A DNA stretch of 64,000 nt, from contig NZ_JABAIH010000001.1 in assembly GCF_012641395.1 (NCBI RefSeq), forward strand, positions 310,001 through 374,000, written 5' to 3'. The DNA comes from Rhizobium sp. P32RR-XVIII (lineage in GTDB: Bacteria; Pseudomonadota; Alphaproteobacteria; Rhizobiales; Rhizobiaceae). Under the pieces are notes generated by a model. The model had not been told where the DNA came from, searched no databases, and worked only from the letters and a program-made list of their open reading frames with translations. Positions 19,509 through 30,417 of this stretch are shown here, in pieces (within the stretch, counting starts at the first letter, position 1; the number at the start of each line of letters is the position of its first letter). The translations under genes and the position numbers were made by a program.

Positions 19509-22235
19509 CTAGGTCATCTGCTTTTTGAGATCATAAAGCGCATCCAGCGCCTCGCGCGGCGTCATGTCGTCGAGGCTCATTGCCTTCAGCGCCTCTTCGA
19601 CCTTCGAGGGCTTGCGATTTGTATCCTCGCGGCGCACGGCGACTTGAAAGAGCGGCAGGTCATCGATCAGCTGGCTCGCCGGATTCTTGCGGTCGGCATC
19701 CTCCAGACGGCTCAATACATCACGGGCTCTGGCGACGACTGAGGCGGGAAGGCCAGCCAGGCGTGCGACCTGGATACCGTAGGAGCGGTCAGCGGCGCCG
19801 GGACCGACTTCATGCAGGAAAATGACGTCGCCGTCCCATTCCTTCACTTTCATCGTCGCGTTTGACAGGCGGGGAAGCTTTTCGGAAAGCGCTGTCAGCT
19901 CATGGAAATGGGTGGCGAAGAGCCCGCGGCAGCGGTTGGCCTCGTGCAGATGCTCGACCGCCGCCCAGGCGATGGACAGACCGTCGAACGTTGCGGTGCC
20001 GCGGCCGATTTCATCGAGGATGACCAGCGAGCGGTCGGTCGCCTGGTTGAGGATCGCCGAGGTTTCGACCATTTCGACCATGAAGGTCGACCGACCGCGC
20101 GCCAAATCATCCGAGGCCCCCACGCGGGAGAAGAGCCGGTCGACGATGCCGATATGTGCCGAGGTGGCGGGCACGAAGGAGCCCATCTGGGCGAGGATTG
20201 CAATCAATGCATTCTGGCGGAGGAACGTCGACTTACCGCCCATGTTCGGACCGGTGAGCAGCCAGATTGCCCCGTCCTTGCCGCCCGAACTCGGCGAGAG
20301 GTCGCAATTGTTGGCGACGAACGGGCCGGAGGACTGGCGCCGCAGCGCCTGCTCGACAACCGGGTGACGACCGCCTTCGATCGAAAACATCTTCGATCCG
20401 TCGACGAGGGGCCGGCAGTAGGCCTGTTCCTCGGCAAGCAAGGCGAGGCTGGCCGCAACGTCGATGACTGCAAGTGCCCGGGCCCCAGCCTTGATCGTCT
20501 CTGCTTCAGCGACCACCGCTGCCGCCATCCGGTCGAAGGCTTCGAGCTCGATCTGCAATGCCCGGTCGGCTGCGTTCGCGATGCGGCTTTCGAGGTCGGC
20601 AAGCTCGGTGGTTGTGAAGCGCATGGCGTTCGCCATCGTCTGGCGATGGATGAAGCGGGCCTTGGCGTCGGGCGTATCCGTCATCGGCCCGGCATTGCCG
20701 GCGGTCACCTCGATAAAATAGCCGAGGACGTTGTTGTGCTTGATCTTCAGCGATTTGATGCCGGTCTCATCCGCGTACTGCAGCTGCAATCCGGCTATGA
20801 CCCGGCGCGACTGGTCTCGCAGCGCCCGTACCTCGTCGAGTTCGGCATTGGCGCCGTCACGCAGGAAGCCGCCGTCGCGCTTCAGAAGCGGCAGTTCGTC
20901 GGCGAGCGTTTCAGTAAGCAGCGTTTCGAGTGCCGATGGCAATGCTTGCAGGCCGGAAAGCGCCTTGCCGAGTTCTTCCGGGAGAAGCGCTGTGCCAAGC
21001 AGTCCGGCCACGTCGGCAGCGGCACCCAGTCCCTGCCGGATCGCCCAGAGATCGCGGGGACCACCGCGATCGAGGGCGAGGCGGGAGAGTGCGCGCGGCA
21101 TATCCGGCACATGCTTCAGTGCGTCGCGCAGATCGCCGCAGAGCGACGGCTCCTCCATGAGGAAGCCGATCGAGTCCAATCGCTCGTTGATATGGGAAGG
21201 ATCGGTCAGCGGCGACATCAGCCGCTCGGCGAGAAGTCGAGCTCCACCCCCGGTGACGGTGCGGTCGATCGCTTTCAAGAGCGAGCCGTTCCGGTCGCCC
21301 GACAGCGTGCGGGCAAGCTCCAGATTGGCCCGGGTTGCGGGATCGATGAAGAGCGTCGAGGCGCCGCTCTCCCGCTCCGGCTTGCCTAGGGGCGGGCGTT
21401 CCGCGATCTGCGTCTTTTCGACGTAGGCGACGGCCGCCGCCGCGGCGGCGAGTTCGGCGCGGGAGAAGGTGCCGAAACCGTCGAGCGTGGAGACGCCGAA
21501 GTAGCGGACGATGCGGCTTTCCGCTGTTGCGCTGTCGAAGAGAACGGCCGGCTGCGGCACGGCAGTGCGGCCGAGCACGTCGAAGACCGGCTTCAACTCA
21601 GCATCATGGAAGATCGTATCGGGCAGGATCAGTTCGCGCGGATCGATGCGCAGGATATCTGCGAGCAGTCGCGAGCTTTCCGTCTCCGCAAGCCGGAAAA
21701 CACCGGTCGATATGTCGATCCAGGCAAGCGCCATCACCGGCTCGGATGTGCCGCGAATCCGGGTAAGCGCCATCAGATAGTTCGATTCCGAGGGCGAAAG
21801 CAGCTTTTCCTCGGTGATCGTGCCTGGTGTGACGAGTCGGATGACATCGCGTTTGACGACGGATTTCGAACCGCGCTTCTTCGCCTCCGCCGGGTCTTCC
21901 ACCTGTTCACAAACAGCGACGCGGAAACCGAGCGCGATCAGTTTCTGCAGATAGTCATCTGCCGCATGCACCGGCACGCCGCACATCGGGATATCCTGCC
22001 CCATGTGCTGACCCCGTTTCGTCAGGGTAATGCCGAGTGCGCGCGAGGCCTCCAGCGCATCCTCGAAGAACAGCTCGTAGAAATCGCCCATACGATAGAA
22101 GAGCAGCGAACCGGGATTGTTCGCCTTGATCTCGATGTACTGCTCCATCATCGGCGTTGCCGACGCGCGGCTTTCTTCCGTGGCAAGCTCGGCCGCGGTG
22201 AAGGCTTCGTTTCCGGTGTCTATTCGTGCGTTCAC
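19509..22235 (-). CDS. mutS: DNA mismatch repair protein MutS
   Basis: Recognises mispairs and starts mismatch repair with MutL. The mismatch-reading Phe-x-Glu lies in [11 protein letters not shown] near residue 50, the Walker A is GPNMGGKST near residue 665, and [10 protein letters not shown] follows as the ABC signature region. At 908 residues it has the alphaproteobacterial length. It is divergent from tme with a 113-base gap, which must hold both promoters. Confidence 0.97.
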   Translation of the reverse strand: MNARIDTGNEAFTAAELATEESRASATPMMEQYIEIKANNPGSLLFYRMGDFYELFFEDALEASRALGITLTKRGQHMGQDIPMCGVPVHAADDYLQKLIALGFRVAVCEQVEDPAEAKKRGSKSVVKRDVIRLVTPGTITEEKLLSPSESNYLMALTRIRGTSEPVMALAWIDISTGVFRLAETESSRLLADILRIDPRELILPDTIFHDAELKPVFDVLGRTAVPQPAVLFDSATAESRIVRYFGVSTLDGFGTFSRAELAAAAAAVAYVEKTQIAERPPLGKPERESGASTLFIDPATRANLELARTLSGDRNGSLLKAIDRTVTGGGARLLAERLMSPLTDPSHINERLDSIGFLMEEPSLCGDLRDALKHVPDMPRALSRLALDRGGPRDLWAIRQGLGAAADVAGLLGTALLPEELGKALSGLQALPSALETLLTETLADELPLLKRDGGFLRDGANAELDEVRALRDQSRRVIAGLQLQYADETGIKSLKIKHNNVLGYFIEVTAGNAGPMTDTPDAKARFIHRQTMANAMRFTTTELADLESRIANAADRALQIELEAFDRMAAAVVAEAETIKAGARALAVIDVAASLALLAEEQAYCRPLVDGSKMFSIEGGRHPVVEQALRRQSSGPFVANNCDLSPSSGGKDGAIWLLTGPNMGGKSTFLRQNALIAILAQMGSFVPATSAHIGIVDRLFSRVGASDDLARGRSTFMVEMVETSAILNQATDRSLVILDEIGRGTATFDGLSIAWAAVEHLHEANRCRGLFATHFHELTALSEKLPRLSNATMKVKEWDGDVIFLHEVGPGAADRSYGIQVARLAGLPASVVARARDVLSRLEDADRKNPASQLIDDLPLFQVAVRREDTNRKPSKVEEALKAMSLDDMTPREALDALYDLKKQMT

Positions 22236-22348
22236 GGGGTTGCAGTTTTTCCCAAAAAAACAGGTGCCAACCCTATCCGCGCGCCGCTATAGATGACAAC
22301 AGCTATTCAGGAAGGGCAACGCGTCGCCCACAAGACGTTGGAGGAGAA

Positions 22349-24631
22349 ATGGCAGATACCGAGAAGAAAGACCGTCCGATCCGTACGGTCAGTGACAATG
22401 AAGCGCTCGAATTTCACGCTATGGGGCGGCCCGGGAAGCTGGAAATCAACCCGACCAAGCCGATGGCGACGCAACGCGATCTTTCGCTTGCCTATTCGCC
22501 GGGCGTCGCAGTGCCGGTCAAGGCAATCGCTGCCGACCCTGGTACGGCTTATGACTATACGACACGTGGCAATATGGTGGCCGTCATCTCCAACGGCACG
22601 GCGATTCTCGGTCTCGGCAACCTCGGGGCGCTTGCCTCGAAGCCGGTGATGGAAGGCAAGTCCGTTCTGTTCAAGCGCTTCGCCGATGTCGATTCGATCG
22701 ACCTCGAAATCGACACGGAAAATGTCGACGAGTTCATCAACTGCGTGCGCTTCCTCGGCCCCTCCTTCGGCGGCATCAATCTGGAGGATATCAAGGCTCC
22801 CGACTGCTTCATCATCGAGCAGCGGCTGCGCGAGTTGATGGATATCCCTGTCTTTCACGACGACCAGCATGGAACGGCGATCATTGCAGCCGCCGGCCTC
22901 ATCAATGCGCTGGAGCTGACCGGACGAGACCTGAAGACGACGAAACTCGTCTGCAACGGTGCCGGGGCCGCGGCAATCGCCTGCGTTGAACTCATCAAGG
23001 CGATGGGCTTCAATCCGGAGAACGTCATTCTCGTCGATACCAAGGGCGTGATCTACCAGGGCCGCACCGAGGGCATGAACCAGTGGAAGTCGGCGCACGC
23101 GGCAAAGACCAAGGCGCGCACTCTGGAGCAAGCCATGAAGGGTGCGGACGTCGTTTTCGGCCTGTCCCAGAAGGGTGCTTTTACGGAAGACATGATCCGC
23201 TCGATGGCGGAACGGCCGATCATCTTTGCGATGGCCAATCCCGATCCGGAAATCACGCCGGAAGAGGTCGCCCGCATCCGCGATGATGCCATCATGGCGA
23301 CGGGGCGCTCCGACTACCCGAACCAGGTGAACAACGTTCTCGGCTTCCCTTACATCTTCCGCGGTGCGCTCGACGTGCGGGCAACGACGATCAACGACGA
23401 GATGAAGATCGCTGCCGTCGAAGCGCTTGCCGCTCTGGCGCGCGAGGACGTGCCGGACGACGTCGTTGCCGCTTACCAGGGCAACCGGCCGCGCTTCGGC
23501 GCGCAGTACATCATTCCGGTTCCCTTCGATCCGCGCTTGATCTCGGCGATCCCGGCGGCAGTGGCGGAGGCTGCGATCAAGAGCGGTGTCGCCCGCAAGG
23601 CGATCACCGACATGGCCGGCTATCGGCGCGAGCTTTCGGCCCGGCGCGATCCGATCGCCTCGACGCTCGCGAGCCTCTATGAGCGGGTGCGCCGGCGCCC
23701 GAAGCGCATCGTCTTTGCCGAGGCGGAGGAGGAGCAGGTCCTGCGCGCGGCGATGTCCTATGCCAACCAGGAGCTGGGCACCGCAATCCTTCTCGGCCGC
23801 GAAGACCTGATAAGGGCAACAGCGGAGCGCGCCGGTATCGACCTTAACCGGCCGGGCCTCGAGATCGTCAACGCACGCATTTCGACCCGTGGCGAAGTCT
23901 ATATCGATTATTTGTATGCACGATTGCAGCGGGACGGTTATCTCCACCGCGATGTGACACGCCTCATCCATAACGATCGCAATCATTTCGCCGCCTGCAT
24001 GGTCGCGCTCGGCGATGCGGATGGCATGGTCACGGGCCTCACCCGCAACTATTCGACGGCGCTGGAAGACGTGCGCCGCTGCATCGATGAGAAGCCCGGT
24101 CACCGTGTCATTGGCGTTTCGCTGGTGCTTGCGCGCGGCCGCACGGTCTTTGTTGCCGATACCGCGGTTCACGACATGCCGACCGCCGAGGCGCTCGCGG
24201 ATATTGCCGAGGAAGCGGCAGGTCTTGCACGCCGCATGGGTTATCACCCGCGCGTTGCGCTGCTCGCCTATTCGAGCTTTGGCCATCCCTCGGGTGAACG
24301 CTCGGAGCGCATACGCGAGGCGGTGAAGATCCTCGATAAGCGTCGCGTCGATTTCGAATACGACGGCGAAATGGCGGCTGATGTGGCGTTGAACCGCAGG
24401 GTAATGGACCAATACCCGTTCTGCCGCCTGTCTGCGCCGGCAAACGTACTGGTCATGCCAGCCTTCCACTCGGCCTCGATCTCCACGAAGATGCTGCAGG
24501 AGCTTGGCGGATCGACGGTCATCGGCCCGATCCTGGTCGGCCTCGACAAGGCCGTTCAGATCACCTCGATGGGGGCCAAGGATTCCGACATCGTCAATAT
24601 GGCCGCGATTGCAGCTTACTCGGCCGGGTGA
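22349..24631 (+). CDS. tme: NADP-type malic enzyme fused to phosphotransacetylase-like domain
   Basis: Decarboxylates malate to pyruvate. The N-terminal malic-enzyme half (about 1-430) has LAYSPGVAVPVKAI, DIKAPDCFIIEQRL and PVFHDDQHGTAII. The C-terminal half (about 440-760) is the phosphotransacetylase-like domain (RRPKRIVFAEAEEEQVLRAA) found in large bacterial malic enzymes and not known to be catalytic. The ATG at 22349 sits behind GGAGGAG and gives 760 residues; the open frame upstream is not used. Its place beside mutS and olsB matches rhizobial tme rather than the NAD-dependent dme, but coenzyme preference cannot be proven from sequence. Confidence 0.92.
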   Translation: MADTEKKDRPIRTVSDNEALEFHAMGRPGKLEINPTKPMATQRDLSLAYSPGVAVPVKAIAADPGTAYDYTTRGNMVAVISNGTAILGLGNLGALASKPVMEGKSVLFKRFADVDSIDLEIDTENVDEFINCVRFLGPSFGGINLEDIKAPDCFIIEQRLRELMDIPVFHDDQHGTAIIAAAGLINALELTGRDLKTTKLVCNGAGAAAIACVELIKAMGFNPENVILVDTKGVIYQGRTEGMNQWKSAHAAKTKARTLEQAMKGADVVFGLSQKGAFTEDMIRSMAERPIIFAMANPDPEITPEEVARIRDDAIMATGRSDYPNQVNNVLGFPYIFRGALDVRATTINDEMKIAAVEALAALAREDVPDDVVAAYQGNRPRFGAQYIIPVPFDPRLISAIPAAVAEAAIKSGVARKAITDMAGYRRELSARRDPIASTLASLYERVRRRPKRIVFAEAEEEQVLRAAMSYANQELGTAILLGREDLIRATAERAGIDLNRPGLEIVNARISTRGEVYIDYLYARLQRDGYLHRDVTRLIHNDRNHFAACMVALGDADGMVTGLTRNYSTALEDVRRCIDEKPGHRVIGVSLVLARGRTVFVADTAVHDMPTAEALADIAEEAAGLARRMGYHPRVALLAYSSFGHPSGERSERIREAVKILDKRRVDFEYDGEMAADVALNRRVMDQYPFCRLSAPANVLVMPAFHSASISTKMLQELGGSTVIGPILVGLDKAVQITSMGAKDSDIVNMAAIAAYSAG

Positions 24632-24640
24632 TCCCAACAA

Positions 24641-24672
24641 AAAGCCCGCCTCGAGCTTTCGAGGCGGGCTTT
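24641..24672. terminator. Bidirectional terminator between tme and olsB
   Basis: A perfect 14-bp stem (AAAGCCCGCCTCGA and its complement) around a GCTT loop, flanked by A-run and T-run. It starts nine bases after the tme stop and ends 19 bases before the olsB stop. It can serve both convergent genes. Confidence 0.93.
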
Positions 24673-24691
24673 TGATTGAACTTCCAGGAAA

Positions 24692-25567
24692 TCAGCTTGC
24701 GAAACGGCCGGCGTCGGCGCCGTAGTAGTTCAGATAGCGATCTGAAATGCTCGCGATCGGCAGCACGATCAGCACATCCGTCGTGTTGAAAGCATGGTCG
24801 ACGACAGCCGTCGACCCGACCATGGCACCGAGGCGAAGATATCCTTTGATGAGCGGCGGAAGCGCCATCAGGGCTTTCTTCGGGTTGACGGCTTCCTGCG
24901 GCATCAGATCCATGTCGCGCGCCAGATGCGGCAGCGCGCTGACTGCCCATTCGCCCTTGGCAAGAACGGTATGGTGCAGGAAGGAAAGCGCCAGCGCGTG
25001 GCTCTCCGGATAGACGCCAGGGAAGGAGGCGCAACCGAACATGGCGCTCATGCCGTGCTTCAGCGCGTAAGCCCAGTTACCCTGCCACAGAAGTTCGACC
25101 GTGCGCTTCGTGCGGTATTCCGGCAGCACGCAGGAGCGGCCGAGCTCCATGAAACGCTTGTCCGGATGGCGTGCGAGAAGCTCGTCGATCGCGAATTCGG
25201 AAGCCGAGTAAAAACCGCCATTCGCCATGGCTACGTCCTGGCGCAGCAGGCGGTAGGTGCCGACGATCTGGTCTTCCGTGTCGCCTTCTATCGAGTTGTC
25301 GAGAACAAGAAGGTGATCGCAGAAGGCGTCGTAAGCGTCGAAATCGCGTTCGCGGCGCATGGCTTCCGGCGGGAGCTGTGCCTGCATTTCCTGAACGAAA
25401 ACCCGGTAGCGCACATGCTGTGCCGCATCGATCTCGCGCGCGTTGCGGGCGAGGCGGGTTTCGAGGTTGCCGATGCGGCCCATGACGTCGCCTTCCTTTG
25501 GCGCGACAGGCGTTGCAGGCGGAGCAGCCTCCGCCGTCGTGTCGCGATTAAGGATGTCGATAGACAT
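24692..25567 (-). CDS. olsB: L-ornithine N(alpha)-acyltransferase (ornithine lipid synthesis)
   Basis: A GNAT-like protein of 291 residues. It transfers a 3-hydroxyacyl group from acyl carrier protein to ornithine, the first step to ornithine lipid, a phosphorus-free membrane lipid of rhizobia. ELGRSCVLPEYRTKRTVELLW and the ARNAREIDAAQHVRYRVFVQEM region fit the OlsB family. GGAG lies seven bases before the ATG. Its place next to tme and before the hybrid kinase matches the known rhizobial olsB locus. OlsA is not here; the PlsC-family gene at 8561 may or may not serve that step. Confidence 0.92.
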   Translation of the reverse strand: MSIDILNRDTTAEAAPPATPVAPKEGDVMGRIGNLETRLARNAREIDAAQHVRYRVFVQEMQAQLPPEAMRRERDFDAYDAFCDHLLVLDNSIEGDTEDQIVGTYRLLRQDVAMANGGFYSASEFAIDELLARHPDKRFMELGRSCVLPEYRTKRTVELLWQGNWAYALKHGMSAMFGCASFPGVYPESHALALSFLHHTVLAKGEWAVSALPHLARDMDLMPQEAVNPKKALMALPPLIKGYLRLGAMVGSTAVVDHAFNTTDVLIVLPIASISDRYLNYYGADAGRFAS

Positions 25568-25669
25568 GCTGATTCTCCGGTTGCCGGCTCATGGCGTGTC
25601 ATAAAACACTTCTATGCGACAGGAAAGTGACATGGAGTTTACGGAAAAACGTCGTTTTTGTCACCCCGC

Positions 25670-27907
25670 TCAGAGCGCTTCGGCACGGCGGGCGGAAAGG
25701 GCTGCGACGGCATGGATTTCCGTCAATAGCCGGATTGGGTCGACAGGTTTCAGCATCACACGATTTGCACCGGCCAGCAGTACTTGGCGGCGCGACTCGT
25801 CCCGGCTATCGGCAGTCAGCACGATCACCGGCACCGGAACGACCTGCAGCCGCCGTTCGTGACCTCGCAACCGGCCGATCATTTCAACGCCTTCGCCGCC
25901 GGGCATCGTGAGATCGCTGATGATAATGTCCGGCCGGGTGCTGCCTTCGGCAAGGGCGCAGTCGAGCAGCGTTTCGAAATCTTCGACGTGGTGAACGCGG
26001 TGTCCGCCCTTTTCCAGCATGGCACGGATGAGCATCGCATTGATCGGATCGTCCTCGCCGAACAGGACACTCAGCCCTCCTTGCACATTCGGCTCGGGAA
26101 CGGCAGCCGCGAAGCCGGGCTGGTTGTCGTTCAGCGCGTCGCGCTTCTCCATTCCGCGCATGCGGCCGCGCAGCACGTCGATCAGCGATTGCTCACGAAG
26201 CGGCCGGATGAGCCAGGCATCGAAAAGATCAAGCGGGTGGGCATTGCGCTCTTCCGGGTTGACGAGAAGGGTCTTGCGCAGACCGAGATCAGCAATTTCG
26301 ACCCGGTCGGCGAGGTGCCTGGTAAATTCCGCAGACATGCGGTGATCGACAATAATGTCCGTCGGGCGGTGGCCTCTCGCGGCGATCGCGAGAAGCGTTT
26401 GCCGCGCCTCTTCGCCATCGCCCACCAAATGACATTCGCCGCCAAGTGCGACGATCGTCTCGGCGATGGCGGCGCGCGCCGCACCGGCTGGCGCCAGAAG
26501 CAGGACAATATTGCCGGCAAGCAGCAATTTGCGCCGGCCACGGCCGTCTTCCGGGATTCCGGCGGGAAAGCGGATCGTGAATTCACTGCCCTTGCCCTTT
26601 TCGCTGGCGACGGTGAGCGATCCCCCGAACTCACGCATGATGCGGGCGGAAATGGTTAGGCCGAGCCCGGTGCCGGCGCTCTTTTCCATCATGGTTCCTC
26701 CCTGCTCGAACTCACCGAAGATCCGCGCCTGCTCGTCCGCCGTCATACCCGGACCGCTGTCCGACACGGTGGTCATCAGGTCGTCGCCGTCCAAGGACAC
26801 GCGGATGAACACGCCGCCGGCCTGAGTGAATTTCACTGCATTGCCGATGACGTTGAAAAGCACCTGGCGCAGCCGGGCAGGGTCGAAACTCATGAATTCC
26901 GGCACGTCGGAGGAAACCGTCGCGCCGATCTCGATGCCCTTCTCATGGGCGCGGTGGGCGAGCATCTCGACGACACTTTCGAGAAGCTGCCGCAGCGATT
27001 CGCTACGAGGACGAAGCTGGAAGCGGCCGACCTCGATGGTTGAGAAGTCGAGGAGGTCTTCGACGAGCTGGACCAGCGCGTGACCGGACTGGCGGATGCC
27101 GCCAACATAATTCTGCTGCTCCTGGGTCATCTGGGCCTGCTCCAGCAGGTGCGTCATCCCGAGAATGCCCGATAGCGGCGTTCGGATTTCATGGCTGACG
27201 GTCGCAAGCAAGCGGGATTTGGCGGCGCTGTTATATTCGGCCTTTTGGCGTGCCTCCTCGCGTGCCTGCGTAGAAAGGCGCTCCGCAGTCACATCGCTGG
27301 CGACGCTTTGAATCAGCAGGCGGCCGTCTGCGGGATCGCGCGTGACAACGTCATGCCAGACGAAGACGCGCTGTCCTTCCGGCGTCGAAATCTCGACATC
27401 GAAGCGGTGCGGATCGGCGCTCGGGCGAAAGGCAATGCCGATTTCCTCGCATGTCTGTCCTTTAGGCTTCGGACGTCCTGTCAGGCGGCAAAAGGTGGCG
27501 TTGGCGCCGACGATCCGCCGGTCGATCGTGCGGGTTACGGTGATGTCGCCAAGTGCGTCGTGAACATTGGCGAAGAGCTCCGCCGCGTGGCTTGCCTGCA
27601 GCGGATTGCCGCTCCCTTGCCGAGGCTTTGTCCGGCGGCCTGCCGCGTAACCGAAGAGGGCCATAGTGAGAACGGCGAAGCCGATGGCGAACAGTTCGAG
27701 CCCACCGGCCTGCCCGAGCATGACCAGCGCGATAGCCACGCAAAAGCCGAAGCCACCGAGCCAGTAGGAGAGAAGGATGCGGAGCGGCCGCCTTCGGTTT
27801 GCAGTCACAGGCTGTGCAGCATCATCTGCTGCCCGCGGATCATGCGGCTTGGCAGCAGCGCCAAATGCGGCGGCAAGTCGTTCCTGCATCTGAGCCAGAC
27901 TGTGCAT
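25670..27907 (-). CDS. Hybrid sensor histidine kinase with receiver domains
   Basis: A 745-residue membrane kinase. Two hydrophobic segments at about 44-90 anchor it. A PAS-like domain follows (about 110-205). The HisKA box SHEIRTPLSGILG gives the phospho-accepting His-239. The HATPase has DSGPGMTADE and TGLGLTISARIM. A degenerate receiver comes next (about 470-600, DIIVDHRMS) and a complete C-terminal receiver last (EDDPINAML, phospho-site in DIIISDLTMPGG, LKPVDP). Signal and partners are unknown; no response regulator is adjacent. The downstream olsB gene is on the same strand after a 102-base gap. Confidence 0.88.
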   Translation of the reverse strand: MHSLAQMQERLAAAFGAAAKPHDPRAADDAAQPVTANRRRPLRILLSYWLGGFGFCVAIALVMLGQAGGLELFAIGFAVLTMALFGYAAGRRTKPRQGSGNPLQASHAAELFANVHDALGDITVTRTIDRRIVGANATFCRLTGRPKPKGQTCEEIGIAFRPSADPHRFDVEISTPEGQRVFVWHDVVTRDPADGRLLIQSVASDVTAERLSTQAREEARQKAEYNSAAKSRLLATVSHEIRTPLSGILGMTHLLEQAQMTQEQQNYVGGIRQSGHALVQLVEDLLDFSTIEVGRFQLRPRSESLRQLLESVVEMLAHRAHEKGIEIGATVSSDVPEFMSFDPARLRQVLFNVIGNAVKFTQAGGVFIRVSLDGDDLMTTVSDSGPGMTADEQARIFGEFEQGGTMMEKSAGTGLGLTISARIMREFGGSLTVASEKGKGSEFTIRFPAGIPEDGRGRRKLLLAGNIVLLLAPAGAARAAIAETIVALGGECHLVGDGEEARQTLLAIAARGHRPTDIIVDHRMSAEFTRHLADRVEIADLGLRKTLLVNPEERNAHPLDLFDAWLIRPLREQSLIDVLRGRMRGMEKRDALNDNQPGFAAAVPEPNVQGGLSVLFGEDDPINAMLIRAMLEKGGHRVHHVEDFETLLDCALAEGSTRPDIIISDLTMPGGEGVEMIGRLRGHERRLQVVPVPVIVLTADSRDESRRQVLLAGANRVMLKPVDPIRLLTEIHAVAALSARRAEAL

Positions 27908-27962
27908 AATCTCTGGCTAACATAGCCGCCGTTCCGAATGCCTTCAGGAAAAGCGTAAAGTT

Positions 27963-28466
27963 TTAGCCTTTCGCCTTTTTCGGCTGCAGAAGCTCGTCCA
28001 GGATGACGCAGCCGGCACCAACCGTGATGAAACTGTCGGCAAGGTTGAAGACCGCGAAGGACCAGGTCTGGGTGTGAAAGAGAATATAATCGATCACGTG
28101 CCCGTAAAGAAAGCGGTCGACCAGATTGCCTAACGCGCCGGCAATAATCAGCGCAAAGCCTGTATGCGCGATCCATCGATCGTTCGAGGTGCGATGCCAA
28201 AGCCAGATCACGAAGGCAACGATGATGAGCCGCATGCCGACGATGAACCAGCCGTCCATGCCCGACAGCATCGAAAAGGCGACGCCGAGATTGTAGGTGC
28301 GATAGAGCGCCAGCATCGGGATGACCGGCACCACCTCGTGTAGCGGCAGATAATGATCGACGGCGATCTTGACGATCTGGTCGATAACGACCGCGACGAG
28401 AATGAAGATCAGGATCGGCAGCGGTCGCGAGAAGAGCGCAGGACGGTCAAGCGGCTGTTCGGTCAT
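27963..28466 (-). CDS. lspA: Lipoprotein signal peptidase (signal peptidase II)
   Basis: An aspartyl protease of the inner membrane that cuts prolipoprotein signal peptides. It has 167 residues and four helices. The catalytic aspartates lie in [15 protein letters not shown] and [12 protein letters not shown]. It overlaps the start of the upstream methyltransferase by four bases and so belongs to a three-gene operon of 30417-27963. Together with Lnt (4.3 kb) it completes two of the three lipoprotein maturation steps in this window. Confidence 0.95.
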   Translation of the reverse strand: MTEQPLDRPALFSRPLPILIFILVAVVIDQIVKIAVDHYLPLHEVVPVIPMLALYRTYNLGVAFSMLSGMDGWFIVGMRLIIVAFVIWLWHRTSNDRWIAHTGFALIIAGALGNLVDRFLYGHVIDYILFHTQTWSFAVFNLADSFITVGAGCVILDELLQPKKAKG

Positions 28467-29323
28467 TTGCCCTCGGAAAGTGAAAGGAGATGGCGGCGCG
28501 CTTCGAAAAGCATGACAGCGCTGGCAATCGCGAGGTTGAGGGAGTCCGCACGCCCCTGTTGCGGTATCCGCGCGAGCGCATCCGCCTCCCTTGCCAGCTG
28601 GTCCGGCAGGCCGGACTGCTCATTGCCCATCAGGATGACGACCGGTTTCTTCCTGTAGTCGATCGTGCGGTAATCGACGGAGCCGGCAAGGTGTGTGGCA
28701 ACGACCGACACGCCTGCAGATTTCTTCCAGGCGATGAACTCTTCAGGCGTCGCCTTGGCGACGGGCACGGCAAAGACGGAGCCCATGGTGGCGCGCACGG
28801 TTTCGAGCGAGAAGGGGTCCGTGGTCTCCCCGAGAAGGATCACGCCGGAGGCGCCAGCGGCATCCGCCGTTCTGATGATCGTCCCGAGATTGCCGGGATC
28901 GCGCACGCGGTCGAGCGCAATCCACGTCTCTCCGTCCTTCGGGCGTATTTCCTTCAGCGGCTTCCAGCGTTGCTCGAAAATTCCGACGACCATTTGCGGA
29001 TTGTCGCGGCGGGTGACGGACGAAAGCACCTTTTCGCTGACCTCAAGCACGAGGCCGCCCGAGGCGACGGTCTTGGCCGCCATCTGCTCGACAAGCGGCT
29101 TGCCTTTGACCGCCTTGGCATAGACCAGCGTGCGGATCGCCCAGCCGAGTTCGATCGCATCGATCACAAGCTTCAGGCCCTCGGCCATGAAGGTGCCGCT
29201 CTCCTCGCGCGACTTCTTATTGCTCAGCGCTTTGATGTCCTTGATGATCGGATTGGCAAGCGAGGTGACCTCCTTCACATGCCCGACCTTGTGCGGGCCG
29301 TGGCCCCGATGTTCATGGCTCAT
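28463..29323 (-). CDS. TrmH/SpoU-family RNA 2'-O-methyltransferase
   Basis: A SPOUT methyltransferase of 286 residues. The N-terminal substrate-binding domain (about 15-110) is followed by the knotted domain with the motif [18 protein letters not shown] (motif 1), [11 protein letters not shown] (motif 2) and [23 protein letters not shown] (motif 3). The target nucleotide in 23S rRNA or tRNA is not determinable. It overlaps both neighbours by four bases, an operon arrangement. Confidence 0.9.
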   Translation of the reverse strand: MSHEHRGHGPHKVGHVKEVTSLANPIIKDIKALSNKKSREESGTFMAEGLKLVIDAIELGWAIRTLVYAKAVKGKPLVEQMAAKTVASGGLVLEVSEKVLSSVTRRDNPQMVVGIFEQRWKPLKEIRPKDGETWIALDRVRDPGNLGTIIRTADAAGASGVILLGETTDPFSLETVRATMGSVFAVPVAKATPEEFIAWKKSAGVSVVATHLAGSVDYRTIDYRKKPVVILMGNEQSGLPDQLAREADALARIPQQGRADSLNLAIASAVMLFEARRHLLSLSEGK

Positions 29324-30417
29324 TTCGGCACCCAGCGGGAGAAGAGAGAGGTCGATAGCGCGCGGCCCGGTGTCTTGCCGTCAAGGCCCGCCTCGCGGAT
29401 CACGAGTTCGCCGGATTCGACCACCCCGCCGGCGCCGCGCATCGTCTCGCGCATCAGCTCATGGATCGAATAGAAGCTGGCGCGGATCGAATAGGCGGTC
29501 AGCACCAGGCCGAGTGCCTGTGGCGAAAGGATTTCGCGGCAGATGTCGAGCATCAGCGGCAGGTGTTCGAAGAGATGCCAGACTTCGCCGTTCGGACCAC
29601 GGCCGAATTTCGGCGGATCGGTAAGGATGATGTCGTAGGTGTTGCCGCGGCGTTCCTCGCGCAGGATGAATTTCATCGCATCTTCGCAGATCCAGCGGAT
29701 CGGCAGTTTTTCCATCCGGCCGAGCGCCTGATTTTCACGCGCCCAGCCAATCGCCTTCTTGGAGGCGTCGACATGGGTGACTTCCGCGCCAGCCGCCGCC
29801 GCGACCAGCGACGCGACGCCGGTATAGCCGAAAAGGTTCAAGACTTTCAGCGGCCGGCCCGCTGCCTCCACCTGTTGCTTCATCCAGCTCCAATGGACGA
29901 TCTGTTCCGGAAAGACGCCGACATGGCGGAAGGAGGTAAAACGTCCATAGAAATCGACGCCGAGAAGATGCAGCGGCCAGATTTCGCCGAGCGCCTCCTT
30001 CGGAAAGCGCCAGCGGCCGGTTCCCTCCTCATCGGTATCGCCGGTAAAAACCGCATCGACCTTTTCCCAGACATGGGGTGCCAGCGACGGCTGCCAGAGC
30101 GCCTGGCCTTCCGGGCGGACGATGCGATAGGGGCCGTATTGTTCGAGCTTCAGGCTGTTGCCGCTGTCGATGAGGTGGAAGTCGCCCGCTCCGGAGGATT
30201 CCAGAATGACCGGAACGCGCTCCAGGGGGCGGTCGCCGGTGCGGCTCTTCAGAGGCCGCTCGTTCGCTCCGGGCACGGTCGCTTCGCGCATGGTCTCCCG
30301 CGCAGTCGCGGGCTTGGCCTCCGCTTTTGCCGGGCGGCTTGGACGCTCGTCACGGCGGTGATGGCCGGGGGAACCAGCGGGCGGCTTGTGGCCCGACCGG
30401 CGCTCTTTCTGTCTCAA
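29320..30417 (-). CDS. Class I SAM-dependent 23S rRNA methyltransferase (RlmI/RlmK-like)
   Basis: A 365-residue protein. A disordered basic N-terminus (about 1-75, rich in Arg, Pro and Ala) precedes the Rossmann methyltransferase domain. SAM-binding is seen in VLNLFGYTGVASLVAAAAGA and catalysis in LTDPPKFGRGP. The PUA domain common in RlmI is not obvious, so this is the short form used in alphaproteobacteria. The exact target is uncertain. It leads the operon with the TrmH-family gene and lspA and is divergent from the CoxG-like gene. Confidence 0.85.
   Translation of the reverse strand: MRQKERRSGHKPPAGSPGHHRRDERPSRPAKAEAKPATARETMREATVPGANERPLKSRTGDRPLERVPVILESSGAGDFHLIDSGNSLKLEQYGPYRIVRPEGQALWQPSLAPHVWEKVDAVFTGDTDEEGTGRWRFPKEALGEIWPLHLLGVDFYGRFTSFRHVGVFPEQIVHWSWMKQQVEAAGRPLKVLNLFGYTGVASLVAAAAGAEVTHVDASKKAIGWARENQALGRMEKLPIRWICEDAMKFILREERRGNTYDIILTDPPKFGRGPNGEVWHLFEHLPLMLDICREILSPQALGLVLTAYSIRASFYSIHELMRETMRGAGGVVESGELVIREAGLDGKTPGRALSTSLFSRWVPK

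Noticed and set aside
19902..21389. 495-residue frame opposite mutS
   Set aside because: Antisense shadow in a region of strong codon bias.
22307..24640. 777-residue open frame opposite tme
   Set aside because: It lies wholly antisense to tme, with Arg/Asp/His-rich composition typical of antisense frames of GC-rich genes and no domain.
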